From NCBI GenBank assembly GCA_964611335.1, contig CAZSXR010000002.1:186001-250000 (forward strand): a stretch of 64,000 nucleotides of DNA. Direction: 5' to 3'. Positions within the stretch are counted from its first letter, which is position 1. Each line of letters opens with the position of its first letter. A program made the translations under genes and the position numbers. Below are positions 17,674 to 26,780 of the stretch, piece after piece. The notes under the pieces are model-generated. The model saw nothing but the letters and a program-made list of their open reading frames with translations, was not told the origin of the DNA and did no database searches. Origin of the DNA: BOG-1112 sp964611335. GTDB lineage: Bacteria; Bdellovibrionota_B; Oligoflexia; Oligoflexales; Bog-1112.

Positions 17674-18729
17674 ATGTTCACACATTTTATATTCTTAGCA
17701 TTTTTCTCACATATCAGCGATCAACCCTTAATCATCCATCATGCTCCGTTTGAAATTCAGGTCCTATCTCAAGTTAAGGAATTTCAAAATACCTGGAATC
17801 AAATCTTCAATAGTCGCGTTCATCCCGATATCCAAAGCGTTGAAAATATACGTCAACATATTTCACAAGCAGACTACATCCGAGCCCTAACCTATATTGA
17901 TGAAAATCTCTTTCAAAAAAAATCAGTAAAAGAATTTGAAGTTTCTGAACTTGCAAAACTTTTCGAAAGCATATCTCAAATCCTTATAGCGCATCCAAGT
18001 TTAGAAGTTTTTTCTTCTGACGAAATCAATGAAGAACTTGAGCGTTTTCAAATTTCTAAAAATCGAAAAAAATACCTCAACGCTGGCGCTTTAGTTTGTG
18101 AAGATAATGCAGCTTATGAATGGATCGTAAAAGCTGTGGGAATAGCTCTGAGCCCTGAAAAGAAAACTATGTATATAGAAGGAAACAAAGACGCCTGTTA
18201 TGCCATGGCTTATTTATCTCGTAAGAATTTTAAAAATGGTGGAGTTCGTAATTCCCCTATAGATGTTTACGACCCAAAGTTTTCCATCATTGATCCAGAG
18301 CAAATACAAAAAGAGATTTATAATTACCTAGGGGAAAAACAATTTAAGAAACTCATTTCCGAATATGCTAAAGCAAGAGAAGAGGGAAGACCTTGGTCTT
18401 ATCCGGGCGTTGTAAGCCACATTCCCAAGCTTAAAAAGCCTGCAAAGGAGCTGTTTCTTGACTATGCTCGTAACTTTCTCGATGCAGTAAAAACTAAAGA
18501 TGCCTATTCCGCTGCTGCTTTTGCTCATCAAGAATGGATTCACTTGCATATGCTTGTCGATGGAAATGGAAGGATGGGACGTCTGCTTGCGAACATCGTT
18601 CTAGCAGATGCAAATCTTCCCCTCATGCTTGTGACGGACGATCGAGAGTATACAGACGTTGTAAGCAAATCTCTTGAAAACTATGAAGATTTCGTTCCCT
18701 ACCTTCAAAAGTTTAATCACGCGCTATAG
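17674..18729 (+). CDS. Exported Fic-domain protein with inhibitory motif
   Basis: A 351-residue protein. The N-terminus (MFTHFIFLAFFSHIS) is a short signal-peptide-like segment preceded by a TTGGAG ribosome site. The Fic core is at about residues 230-345, with the active-site motif HMLVDGNGRMGR at 292-303. The usual Phe is Leu, while the catalytic His and the phosphate-binding DGNGR are kept. Upstream, TMYIEG at 165-170 fits the (S/T)xxxE(G/N) inhibitory helix of class II Fic proteins. Fic enzymes mostly AMPylate proteins. Export plus self-inhibition suggests an effector acting on a host or prey, which is inference. Confidence 0.85.
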   Translation: MFTHFIFLAFFSHISDQPLIIHHAPFEIQVLSQVKEFQNTWNQIFNSRVHPDIQSVENIRQHISQADYIRALTYIDENLFQKKSVKEFEVSELAKLFESISQILIAHPSLEVFSSDEINEELERFQISKNRKKYLNAGALVCEDNAAYEWIVKAVGIALSPEKKTMYIEGNKDACYAMAYLSRKNFKNGGVRNSPIDVYDPKFSIIDPEQIQKEIYNYLGEKQFKKLISEYAKAREEGRPWSYPGVVSHIPKLKKPAKELFLDYARNFLDAVKTKDAYSAAAFAHQEWIHLHMLVDGNGRMGRLLANIVLADANLPLMLVTDDREYTDVVSKSLENYEDFVPYLQKFNHAL

Positions 18730-18746
18730 ATCGCTCACGATAGGCA

Positions 18747-18770
18747 TACCTCTTTAGTCTAAAAGAGGTA
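18747..18770. terminator. Hairpin between the convergent fic and repeat-protein genes
   Basis: TACCTCTTT and AAAGAGGTA pair perfectly over 9 bp with a 6-nt loop. It overlaps the last codons of the minus-strand repeat-protein gene. There is no T-run on either side, so a terminator role is only likely. Confidence 0.4.
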
Positions 18771-21687
18771 CACCCGCTCTCACATTTGTAATGATGCTTA
18801 AGCCGGGATTCCAAGTCACGTAAGAAAGATTTGTGAAGGTATTTGGAAACGTGTAGGTTTGGAACGCATACACATTTGCTGGGACATTTGCTGTGTATGT
18901 CACAGTACTTCCATCTGTGAGATGACCTGTAAAGGTCACATTTTGCGCAGCAAGATTGCGGTTGAGTGGAGAAAGCATAACAGAAGACAAAGTGAACGCA
19001 TTTCCATCTGCACGCTTGAATTGGAAGTTTTCAGTCGATAAAGCAAGATATGCCGCATGAGCAGCAGGACTTAAACTTGTTTCGCCAGCATAGATGCAAC
19101 TGTTGTTTGTTGCACAAGGACTTCCATTCCACATACCAGTAAGTGTGTAACCTTGCTCAGTGTATGAGGCAACTGATCCACCCGGTGTTAGACCTAGAAA
19201 ATTCAAATCCACAACAGAAGGAGCTGACGAAGTTGTAAATGTAACTTGAGGACCGTACACAGTACCTTGAGAGTCTGTCGCATATGCACGAGCATAGTAA
19301 GTTTGGTTCTGTTGCAAACTACTTGCTGTTCCTTGAAAAGCTCCTGTTCCTGTTCCCATGGAAAGAACAGTGTCTGACGTTGTTGGATTAGCTCTCGTAC
19401 TATAAACAACTCCACGAGCACTCACATTCGTTGTTACGAAACTACTTACAGCACCACCTAGTGTTGCGGAAGAGTAAGAAACCTGACTTGCGGCTTGAGT
19501 CGTAACAGGAGCGTTGTAAGTAAATGAGAGTGTATTTCCATAGATGTAATTTGATCCTACTTTTATATAGGCCGTTACATAATATGTAGAGGAATTTTCT
19601 AAATTCGCCAAATTGATTGAGAACGTAGGATTGAGTGAACCTGCTGAAAAGTACGTTGGACTCACTGTAGGACTTGGATTTGTACTCAAAATAAGACCTT
19701 CGTCAACCAGTGTCACATCACTTGGATTTGTAACGGTTCCTCCCCCAACTACATTTGTAAGACCTATAGTCAAGGCTGAAGTCGCTACAGTAGGTGGTGT
19801 AGAAAGTGTCAAGAATGACATCTGACTACCATAGTATGTAGTTCCCTGTGTGGTAGCAAAGGAACGGAAGTAGTAAGTTTGATTTTCATGTAACCCCGTT
19901 GCAGTTCCCTGGAATACACCTGTCCCTGTTCCCATTTGCACAACAGTATCAGATAATGTGGGTGTACCACTTGTGTTGTAAACAATCCCACGCGCAGAAA
20001 TAGGAGAACTCACTTGCGAGTAAACTTTACCACCAAATGTTACAGAATTTGTAGTAATCGCTGTCGGAGCTGCTGTCTGTATTGGCTCTTCGTATGCGAA
20101 AGATACATTATCTCCATAGTAAACATTGGCTCCTTCTTTCACGTACGCACGTACGAAATATGTAGAATGAGGAACAAGGTTTGGAAGACCCACTTGGAAG
20201 TTAAGAATATTAGAGCCTGCTGACACATGTGTTCCTGAAATGGTTGGATCGGGATTCACATCGTAAGCAACCCCTTCATCATCAAGATTCAAATTATCAG
20301 GATTTGTAACAGTGGCACCTGCAAATACACCACCTAGAATAAAATAAATACTCGAAGTACTCACCCCAGGATTCAAAGTTAACGTTGTAAACGTCATTTG
20401 CGATCCGTAAGCTGTACCCGTCGAATCGGTTACAAATGCTCGAACATAGTATGTTTGGTTAGAATGCAACGTATTATAGGCCTGCTGGAAACTGCCTGTT
20501 CCAGTTCCTATGTTTACGACCGTATCCGCTGTAGTTGGGTTTCCTGTCGTATTGTATACAACCCCACGCGCAGTGATGTTACTTGTGAGTGAGCTATCTA
20601 CACTTCCTGCGAAAGTTGCAGAGTGCGCACCAATTGCTGTTGGAGCTTCGGTTACAACTGGTGTGTTATAAGTAAAAGTTTGAGAATCACCGTAAACAGT
20701 AACACCTCCATTGCTTACATAAGCTCTCACATAATATGTCACACCTGCGGTCAAATCGGGCAAAGAGATCAGGTAGTTCATATCACCAAGAGTCGCTGAA
20801 ATATGTGTACCTGCAATCGTTGGATTTGCATTTACACCATAAGCGACACCTTCATCAGTGATATTATAGTTATCTGGATTTGAAATAATGCCACCTGCAG
20901 ACACTCCTGAAACAGATTGCTCTACCGAGGCCGTTTGAATTGTTGGCATCGGTGCAAAATAACGAACCATACGCACTGGATTCGAATTATTTTTTAACTG
21001 GCTACCCTGATTACCATTGCAATCTACAACATTCGCATAATTGAAAGATGTTTCTGTAGAGGTCCAGTAAAAACCATACCCCGTTCCACTGCTTACGGTT
21101 CCATTGCAACCTGCAGCAGTAATAACGTTATTCATAATCTGAGTCATTTCATTAGCACTAGGAAGAGCCCAGTCATCATACCCATTTATAGGCACCTGGC
21201 TCACAAAAGCCGAGTAACTGTAAGGCCAGTAAGGTTGGGAGCCTGGATTTCCCAAAGACTGGAGAATTTTCTTTGTATTGCTTGCTCCTGCACCAATACT
21301 CCCATCCGTTGCTCCTGTATTTGTATAAGCACCGGCATTCATATTATGCCAGAAAGTAAACGTCGTATTGCCATTGAGAGCAGAAACCCATGAATCACCG
21401 GGAGCAGCAATAAGACCTGAGCCATCAGTTGTATTCAAATATGCAATAAGACCACCTTGGTATGTCTTACCATAAAGGATCTGTGCATTGTTATTACATG
21501 CCTTATAGATATCAAAAGGTTGAATGCCCTGATTAAGACTTGTTTGAACACCTGAAGCTGTACAATCTTGAGTTGATTTCGATTTGACTTTTCCTTTTCC
21601 TCTGCCCTTTCCTTTACCAGCTTCCAAAGAACTACTAAAAATCATCAGAAAAATGGAAAGCACAATCGATAAATAATTGCTCAACAT
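18754..21687 (-). CDS. Large secreted repeat protein, probable adhesin
   Basis: A 977-residue protein. A signal peptide ends near SLEA and is followed by a basic GKGKGRGKGKVKSK stretch. Residues about 50-245 resemble a DUF1566-type module (DDWALPSANEM, YWTSTE, VRMVR). Six fibronectin-like repeats of about 95 residues follow (248-820), alternating two types. Type A carries DEGVAY; type B carries ARGVVYNT, MGTGTG and NQTYYVRA. A 155-residue C-terminal domain starts VDLNFLGLTPGG. No membrane anchor or sorting tail is visible. Secreted multi-repeat proteins of this kind are usually surface adhesins or matrix proteins; that role is inferred. Confidence 0.8.
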   Translation of the reverse strand: MLSNYLSIVLSIFLMIFSSSLEAGKGKGRGKGKVKSKSTQDCTASGVQTSLNQGIQPFDIYKACNNNAQILYGKTYQGGLIAYLNTTDGSGLIAAPGDSWVSALNGNTTFTFWHNMNAGAYTNTGATDGSIGAGASNTKKILQSLGNPGSQPYWPYSYSAFVSQVPINGYDDWALPSANEMTQIMNNVITAAGCNGTVSSGTGYGFYWTSTETSFNYANVVDCNGNQGSQLKNNSNPVRMVRYFAPMPTIQTASVEQSVSGVSAGGIISNPDNYNITDEGVAYGVNANPTIAGTHISATLGDMNYLISLPDLTAGVTYYVRAYVSNGGVTVYGDSQTFTYNTPVVTEAPTAIGAHSATFAGSVDSSLTSNITARGVVYNTTGNPTTADTVVNIGTGTGSFQQAYNTLHSNQTYYVRAFVTDSTGTAYGSQMTFTTLTLNPGVSTSSIYFILGGVFAGATVTNPDNLNLDDEGVAYDVNPDPTISGTHVSAGSNILNFQVGLPNLVPHSTYFVRAYVKEGANVYYGDNVSFAYEEPIQTAAPTAITTNSVTFGGKVYSQVSSPISARGIVYNTSGTPTLSDTVVQMGTGTGVFQGTATGLHENQTYYFRSFATTQGTTYYGSQMSFLTLSTPPTVATSALTIGLTNVVGGGTVTNPSDVTLVDEGLILSTNPSPTVSPTYFSAGSLNPTFSINLANLENSSTYYVTAYIKVGSNYIYGNTLSFTYNAPVTTQAASQVSYSSATLGGAVSSFVTTNVSARGVVYSTRANPTTSDTVLSMGTGTGAFQGTASSLQQNQTYYARAYATDSQGTVYGPQVTFTTSSAPSVVDLNFLGLTPGGSVASYTEQGYTLTGMWNGSPCATNNSCIYAGETSLSPAAHAAYLALSTENFQFKRADGNAFTLSSVMLSPLNRNLAAQNVTFTGHLTDGSTVTYTANVPANVYAFQTYTFPNTFTNLSYVTWNPGLSIITNVRAGVPLLD
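19228..20946 (-). repeat. Three A-B tandem repeat pairs inside the adhesin gene
   Basis: At protein level the pairs span about residues 248-435, 436-627 and 628-820. The repeat is also clear in DNA, for example in the closely similar copies of the segment encoding MGTGTG near 19350 and 19925. Such long in-frame repeats can change copy number by recombination without breaking the frame. Confidence 0.8.
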
Positions 21688-21884
21688 AAGTTCTCCTCTT
21701 TTTTCCTCTTAATTTACTGTTTTTTTGAGGACCATTCAGAACGTCGAAAACTTCGAAGCGAAGCTCGAACTATTGACTCGGAGAATTTTTATAAAAGATG
21801 AAACATAAATTATAATGCATTGATATTTTACAGATTTATTCATATTTTTAAACTCATCTCTTTAAATCAAGTCAAGGAGTTTAA

Positions 21885-22655
21885 ATGTTAAGCAATGAAC
21901 AAAAATCCTACTTTGAAAAAAATGGTTATCTCATTGTTGAAAATTTCGTCTCCAATGAAACGTGTGAGATTTTGCGCACACGCATTGAAGAACTTGCACA
22001 ATCTTTTCAATCTCAAGAAATGAGCGTGTTTACGACGGGATCGGACCGTCAACTTAAAGATCAATATTTTTTAGAGTCAGGAAATAAGATTCGATTTTTT
22101 CTTGAAGAAAATAGTGGCGCTTTCAACAAATGTGGTCATGCTTTGCATACTTTGGATCCTGTATTTTCCGAATTCTCGCACAGTGCACATATTCGTGTCC
22201 TATTAGACAATGCTGGATTGAAGGATCCTTTTATAATCCAATCGATGTATATTTTTAAAAATGCAGGAGTGGGTGGAGAGGTTGCCTGGCACCAGGATGC
22301 CACCTTTCTCTATACGGAACCTAACAGTGTTGTAGGTCTCTGGTTTGCTCTTGATGATGCAAGCAAAGAGAATGGTTGTCTATGGGCTATTCCAGGGGAG
22401 CATAAAGGTCCGCTGAAAAGTCGTTTTCGAAGAAAGAATGAAACAGAATTGGAATTTATAGACTTTGACAAAGCACCTTACGAAATCGAAAAAGCTATAC
22501 CTTTAGAAGCAAAGAAAGGATCTTTGGTCCTCCTCCATGGCCTGCTTCCACATATGAGTCTTGCTAATAAGTCCCCTATACCGCGACATGCTTTCACATT
22601 ACATGCTTATGATCGTTCCAGCTTTTACCCGCCCGACAATTGGCTTCGATTCTAA
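21885..22655 (+). CDS. Phytanoyl-CoA dioxygenase (PhyH)-family oxygenase
   Basis: A 256-residue cytoplasmic protein of the Fe(II)/2-oxoglutarate oxygenase class. The iron-binding facial triad is visible: His and Asp in AWHQDATFLY (about residues 134-136) and a distal His in LLPHMSLANKS. VVGLWFALDDASKENGCLW is typical of the family. The distal RHAFTLHAYD Arg would bind 2-oxoglutarate. The substrate cannot be deduced. ATG 21885 follows a strong AAGGAG site. The 197-nt upstream gap holds the divergent 5' regions of this gene and the adhesin and nothing else I can identify. Confidence 0.88.
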   Translation: MLSNEQKSYFEKNGYLIVENFVSNETCEILRTRIEELAQSFQSQEMSVFTTGSDRQLKDQYFLESGNKIRFFLEENSGAFNKCGHALHTLDPVFSEFSHSAHIRVLLDNAGLKDPFIIQSMYIFKNAGVGGEVAWHQDATFLYTEPNSVVGLWFALDDASKENGCLWAIPGEHKGPLKSRFRRKNETELEFIDFDKAPYEIEKAIPLEAKKGSLVLLHGLLPHMSLANKSPIPRHAFTLHAYDRSSFYPPDNWLRF

Positions 22656-22762
22656 ACTCAAGTACAATTTAAAAAGATTTACGCACATCGGGAGTTTTTG
22701 AAAATAAAACTCAAGATAAGCATTCGATTTTTTCACTCTCTGTTTATAAAAGGACTCCTATT

Positions 22763-23617
22763 ATGAAAAGACTCATTGCGGGAATTTTATTTCTATTTCC
22801 ACTCTGCGGTTTTGGAAATGTGGAAGGCTCTCAATTTTTTGAAAAAATCGCCGACTCATATAGCTCGCAAAAAAATGCCTATATTCATAGAGAATCAAAC
22901 TTAAAATCTTTTATAACTGGAAAATATAATTATGAACGAACCATTGACTTTCCCACTCAGATTGTCCGGATTCATGGTGAATTAAAAGGATACGCTGGGA
23001 AATGTATTGAAGTTGAAAAAGAGATCACTGAATTTTTTTCAAGTAAAATTGACCACGAACGATTCTATTATAACACGCTGATCCATTGTAATTACGACCC
23101 CAAGACTGAACTAGCCATTCATTTCTCAATGGACTCCTACTTTGACCCTATGACGGATGCTGCCGTTGAATATTTAAAATCCTTTATAGAAGATCATAAT
23201 GGGAAAAGTCTTCTTGGAACTCCGTTTTACATAGAAAGTGCAAAGGGACTCGCTGTTTCGTTAAATATAGATGTAGGAATTCCTCAAGACGATTATGCTA
23301 TTGTTCTCTTGAGATACAAACATGACAATGCCACTTTATACTTCCCTAACAATTATGAAATGCTCAAGTATTTTATTACAGATCTTTATAAAAATTTCTA
23401 TTCTAACGAGGCTTCCATTGTACTTCCCTTCTTAAATCGTTGGTTATTTTCAAATGCAGGAGCTATTTACAAACCCGTCCTCAAAAAGACAAACTATGTA
23501 CTTCTTCAACCGGAAAGAATATTTTTTATGAGCAAAATGCCCTTTGCATATACATCTCCTTTACGGATGTATTTCTCTCACAAATGCGACAAATACCCAA
23601 ACAAAACCTGTTTGTGA
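22763..23617 (+). CDS. Secreted protein of unknown function, upstream of an M4-like peptidase
   Basis: A 284-residue protein with a signal peptide (RLIAGILFLFPLCGFG) and an AAAAGGA ribosome site. The mature part is rich in Tyr, Phe and Asp with no transmembrane segment, and has cysteines near residues 77, 110 and the C-terminus (HKCDK, NKTC). No family is recognised. The peptidase gene starts 11 nt after the stop, so both are likely co-expressed. It could be a partner or inhibitor of that peptidase, which is a guess from position. Confidence 0.65.
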   Translation: MKRLIAGILFLFPLCGFGNVEGSQFFEKIADSYSSQKNAYIHRESNLKSFITGKYNYERTIDFPTQIVRIHGELKGYAGKCIEVEKEITEFFSSKIDHERFYYNTLIHCNYDPKTELAIHFSMDSYFDPMTDAAVEYLKSFIEDHNGKSLLGTPFYIESAKGLAVSLNIDVGIPQDDYAIVLLRYKHDNATLYFPNNYEMLKYFITDLYKNFYSNEASIVLPFLNRWLFSNAGAIYKPVLKKTNYVLLQPERIFFMSKMPFAYTSPLRMYFSHKCDKYPNKTCL

Positions 23618-23628
23618 GGACTTTGCTA

Positions 23629-25290
23629 ATGATTAAATTCTTTACTCTAGCATGTGGATTCATAATATCTTGCGGCTTGAACGCTCAACGTATCCAATAT
23701 TTTCAACCAGACGAAAACTCACAGATAACAAAAACTATTCCTGTGGAAGAAAATCTTTTATCACTTGAATCCAATACAAATTTATATGCAAATTTTGTTA
23801 AAGAACTAAAGACTCATGTTCAAAATCATTCAATAGAATTTATTTTTGACCATAGCCGAGAAACAGAAGGCGAATTACAAGTTCACTATGAAATCCGACA
23901 TATAAAACTATACGGATTTTCTGCAAAAGCTTTTTTACTAAAAAACAATTCGATTTATGTAGTTGGTTCTTTTCCTAAAATAAACCGTATCCAGAACATA
24001 GAAAATCTAGATAACCATCTTGAATCCTCCCATTTTGTAAAAATGCATTTTAAAAATCCTACCCTTCAATTTCTATCCCATTCTCGCTACTACTATCTTG
24101 AAAATTCAGTAGCTATACCCGTATGGAATTTTAAAGTAAGAGAGGGAATAAGAGTTTACGAAGTGCTGGCAAACTCCGAAAAAATTTTTACAAGCACCCC
24201 TCTTTATTTCGATGCAGATATAATGGGAAAAATGCAGGTCTACACCGGAGTTGCGCGGCATTCACCGCTCGACATAGTACAAGAACCTGTAGTCGGCGAT
24301 GGAACTCTTACAAATGAATTTTTTGTAACGGATACCCTTCTCAACCCCTATGTAATCACTCCGAGAGCCGTTTCCCATAACTCTGTTTTTGTATACCAAA
24401 CAAACGACGTGAGATTTCCAGAGGTCTCCTCTTTTGTTTATGCAATGCAAGCAAAAAAATTTTTTGAAAAATTTTCCTATAAATGGGATCAAAAAGGACT
24501 TTTTGTTCTTTCCCTGCACAACATTTTCGAAGGCTCTTCTAATAATGCGAGTTATTATCCACCCAACTCATCACCTTACCGACAAGCGACTATACTCTTC
24601 GGAGATGGTGACGGCGTCACTTACGGGAATTTTGCAACGGATGTCGATATAGTGACTCATGAATTTGCCCATCATATTATTTATAAGACCTTGAATCCCT
24701 CAACAGAGGAAGGAAGCGTTCTTCATGAAGGTATTTCCGATTATTTTGCAGAAGCAAAAGCAAATGATCCCTGCTTTGCAGCTTCCATACTTTTAATGGG
24801 TTCAAATTGCTTACGTTCTGCTTCAAACAAAGTGGAATATACCAGTTCGTTTTACAAAACCTCAGAAATTCATTTGAAAAGCTTAGCAATATCGGGATTA
24901 CTTTGGGATTTACGAACGCTAATTGGAAAAGATGGAGATTTCATTGTTTATAACTCTCTCAGCTATTTAAATATACACAGTGGGATTAAAGATTTTTTAC
25001 AAAGCCTTCTTATTGCAGATCAGCAACTCTATTCAGGTGCACATGCGTGCTTGATTGTAAACAAAGCAGAAGATCGTAAATTCAACACGTTCTTAACTGA
25101 TATAAATTGCAATGACTATAGCAAAGCGGTTTCGAATCCCACTTATGTCTCGACTCCTCCCGTATCCAATACAGCTTCAAAACAGAAATGTGGATCTAGC
25201 CCACTAACTTCTATACAAAATACAATTCTGCTCTTGATCTATACTTTACCACTTATTCTTCCATTTTTACTTCGCAGAACTTGGATTTGA
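23629..25290 (+). CDS. M4/thermolysin-like secreted metallopeptidase with C-terminal anchor
   Basis: ATG 23629 follows GAGGA and opens a signal peptide with a possible lipobox (FIISCG). The product has 553 residues. The N-terminal 200 residues look like a fungalysin/thermolysin propeptide. The catalytic region has THEFAHHI near 344 and HEGISDYFAEA near 366-375, giving HExxH plus ExxxD as in M4. A region with paired cysteines follows, then a C-terminal tail: CGSS, a hydrophobic helix (TILLLIYTLPLILPFLLR) and two arginines. That tail resembles a sorting signal. The gene overlaps the convergent cytochrome gene by 24 nt. Confidence 0.8.
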   Translation: MIKFFTLACGFIISCGLNAQRIQYFQPDENSQITKTIPVEENLLSLESNTNLYANFVKELKTHVQNHSIEFIFDHSRETEGELQVHYEIRHIKLYGFSAKAFLLKNNSIYVVGSFPKINRIQNIENLDNHLESSHFVKMHFKNPTLQFLSHSRYYYLENSVAIPVWNFKVREGIRVYEVLANSEKIFTSTPLYFDADIMGKMQVYTGVARHSPLDIVQEPVVGDGTLTNEFFVTDTLLNPYVITPRAVSHNSVFVYQTNDVRFPEVSSFVYAMQAKKFFEKFSYKWDQKGLFVLSLHNIFEGSSNNASYYPPNSSPYRQATILFGDGDGVTYGNFATDVDIVTHEFAHHIIYKTLNPSTEEGSVLHEGISDYFAEAKANDPCFAASILLMGSNCLRSASNKVEYTSSFYKTSEIHLKSLAISGLLWDLRTLIGKDGDFIVYNSLSYLNIHSGIKDFLQSLLIADQQLYSGAHACLIVNKAEDRKFNTFLTDINCNDYSKAVSNPTYVSTPPVSNTASKQKCGSSPLTSIQNTILLLIYTLPLILPFLLRRTWI

Positions 25291-25581
25291 AATTAAATCA
25301 ACAGGGCCTCTCAAGTAATAAAGTATTCCCTGCTGCTCCTCAGCAGTAAGATTTGCACGTATGCGCATGTGCAACATTAGTATTTGCCATTGTTCTTTTT
25401 TATATTCATCGGGAGTTCGGGGTTCATGACATTTGCCACAACGGCTTAGCCATAATTGAGGAAGCGTTAACCCAGTTTCTCTCATAATTCCATTTTTTAT
25501 GAGAGGTAGTATCTCTTGCGAAAAACTCTGATAACTCTGAATTCCCAAAAAGACTGCGATTAAAATATTCACTATTCTCAT
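25267..25581 (-). CDS. Small c-type cytochrome-like protein
   Basis: ATG 25581 follows AAGGGG and starts a signal peptide (RIVNILIAVFLGIQSYQSFS). The 104-residue product has one haem-binding motif, CGKCH, near residue 49, and a distal Met-containing helix (QILMLHMRIRA). This fits a monohaem periplasmic cytochrome, shorter than usual. It starts 8 nt behind the porin-like gene stop, so they form an operon. The electron donor and acceptor are unknown. Confidence 0.75.
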   Translation of the reverse strand: MRIVNILIAVFLGIQSYQSFSQEILPLIKNGIMRETGLTLPQLWLSRCGKCHEPRTPDEYKKEQWQILMLHMRIRANLTAEEQQGILYYLRGPVDLISNPSSAK

Positions 25582-25589
25582 AAGACCCC

Positions 25590-26684
25590 TTAAAATCCAA
25601 ACGCAACTTGAGAAATCCATTGGGCGTGCGATGCAACACCCATGATGGTGTGCTCTATCATCGCAAGTTTAACCCATATATTCGGGTGTACTTCATAACT
25701 AACACCATATTCTGCTTGTTTTTCAGAGGTAGGAGGGGCTTCAGAATTCTGGCTCGCTGTGCCTGATTGTATTGCATTAAATGTTTCGGACCAGAGCTGA
25801 CCATAACGTACAACCGGCACAAAGTCTGTAGAACCAATTTTATAACTTGCTTGCAGATACCAAGCTTTTTCTTTTCTCGTGCCAGAACCTGGTAATTGAA
25901 CATAAGAGCGAACAAACTCACCTCTGAACTCAAAGTCCGAGAGATACGAAGAGATACCATGATACACAAAATCTAAGCCACTCAGTACATAGTCTCGGTT
26001 TTCTTCTGACCCAAGTCCAATTTTAGAATAAGCACCTGAAATACTTAAATCCAATTCTGGTATGGGACCTAGAGTGATTCGGCCTCCTGCCATTTTTGAT
26101 TCTTTATTCAATCGATTTTTTTCTTCACTTGAAACAAGAACCTGACCGAGTTGATTTACGAGATTAGGCCCGTTACTGACAAATACCGAATACATAAGTT
26201 TGAATGGTTTGCAACAAAGGTAGTGGGCCCCTTTAAGCTGTGCACCTATATTATGTAAAGGTGCCACACTTCGACTATCTGAGTAGCCTACAGGTTGAAC
26301 AGGCAACTTGTTAATCCAAGTAGGTCTCAGATGTTCTCTAAAAACACCTATAGGTGAAGGAAATTTTCCCAAAATCAAAACGAGATGATCACTGAGCACA
26401 AAATTGAAAGTAAAAATATTAAGATCGACCTTTGTAGTGGAGTCATCTTGCAATTCAAAAATCGGATTTCCTTGGAAAAGAATATTATTTCCATATCCAA
26501 ATTGAAGTAGGGGAGAAAAGTCACCTATAGAAAAGGTTGATGAAGATTTACGAACAGCTATCGAAGCATCTGCATAGCCATTCAATGTAAATCGTGCTAG
26601 ACCTTCCCCATAACTCCTAGGAATCATAAAAAACAAACAAAGCACAACGACACAGACCGTTGAAAAACACCTTCTGATAATCAT
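25590..26684 (-). CDS. Porin-like outer-membrane protein
   Basis: A 364-residue protein with a signal peptide (VVVLCLFFMIPRSYGEG). Amphipathic strands alternate through its length and it ends WISQVAFGF, with the C-terminal Phe typical of Gram-negative barrels. The block DHLVLILGKFPSPIGVFRE is like that seen in phosphate-selective (OprO/P-type) porins. The specificity is unknown. It lies upstream of and in an operon with the small cytochrome gene. Confidence 0.7.
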   Translation of the reverse strand: MIIRRCFSTVCVVVLCLFFMIPRSYGEGLARFTLNGYADASIAVRKSSSTFSIGDFSPLLQFGYGNNILFQGNPIFELQDDSTTKVDLNIFTFNFVLSDHLVLILGKFPSPIGVFREHLRPTWINKLPVQPVGYSDSRSVAPLHNIGAQLKGAHYLCCKPFKLMYSVFVSNGPNLVNQLGQVLVSSEEKNRLNKESKMAGGRITLGPIPELDLSISGAYSKIGLGSEENRDYVLSGLDFVYHGISSYLSDFEFRGEFVRSYVQLPGSGTRKEKAWYLQASYKIGSTDFVPVVRYGQLWSETFNAIQSGTASQNSEAPPTSEKQAEYGVSYEVHPNIWVKLAMIEHTIMGVASHAQWISQVAFGF

Positions 26685-26780
26685 GAATCAAGTGGCCCTA
26701 TTTTATTTTTTTCTATTATAGGACAAATTCAAGAAATTCGGGATGGAACATAGAGGGCGAGTCTTTTAGGTTTACATTTT

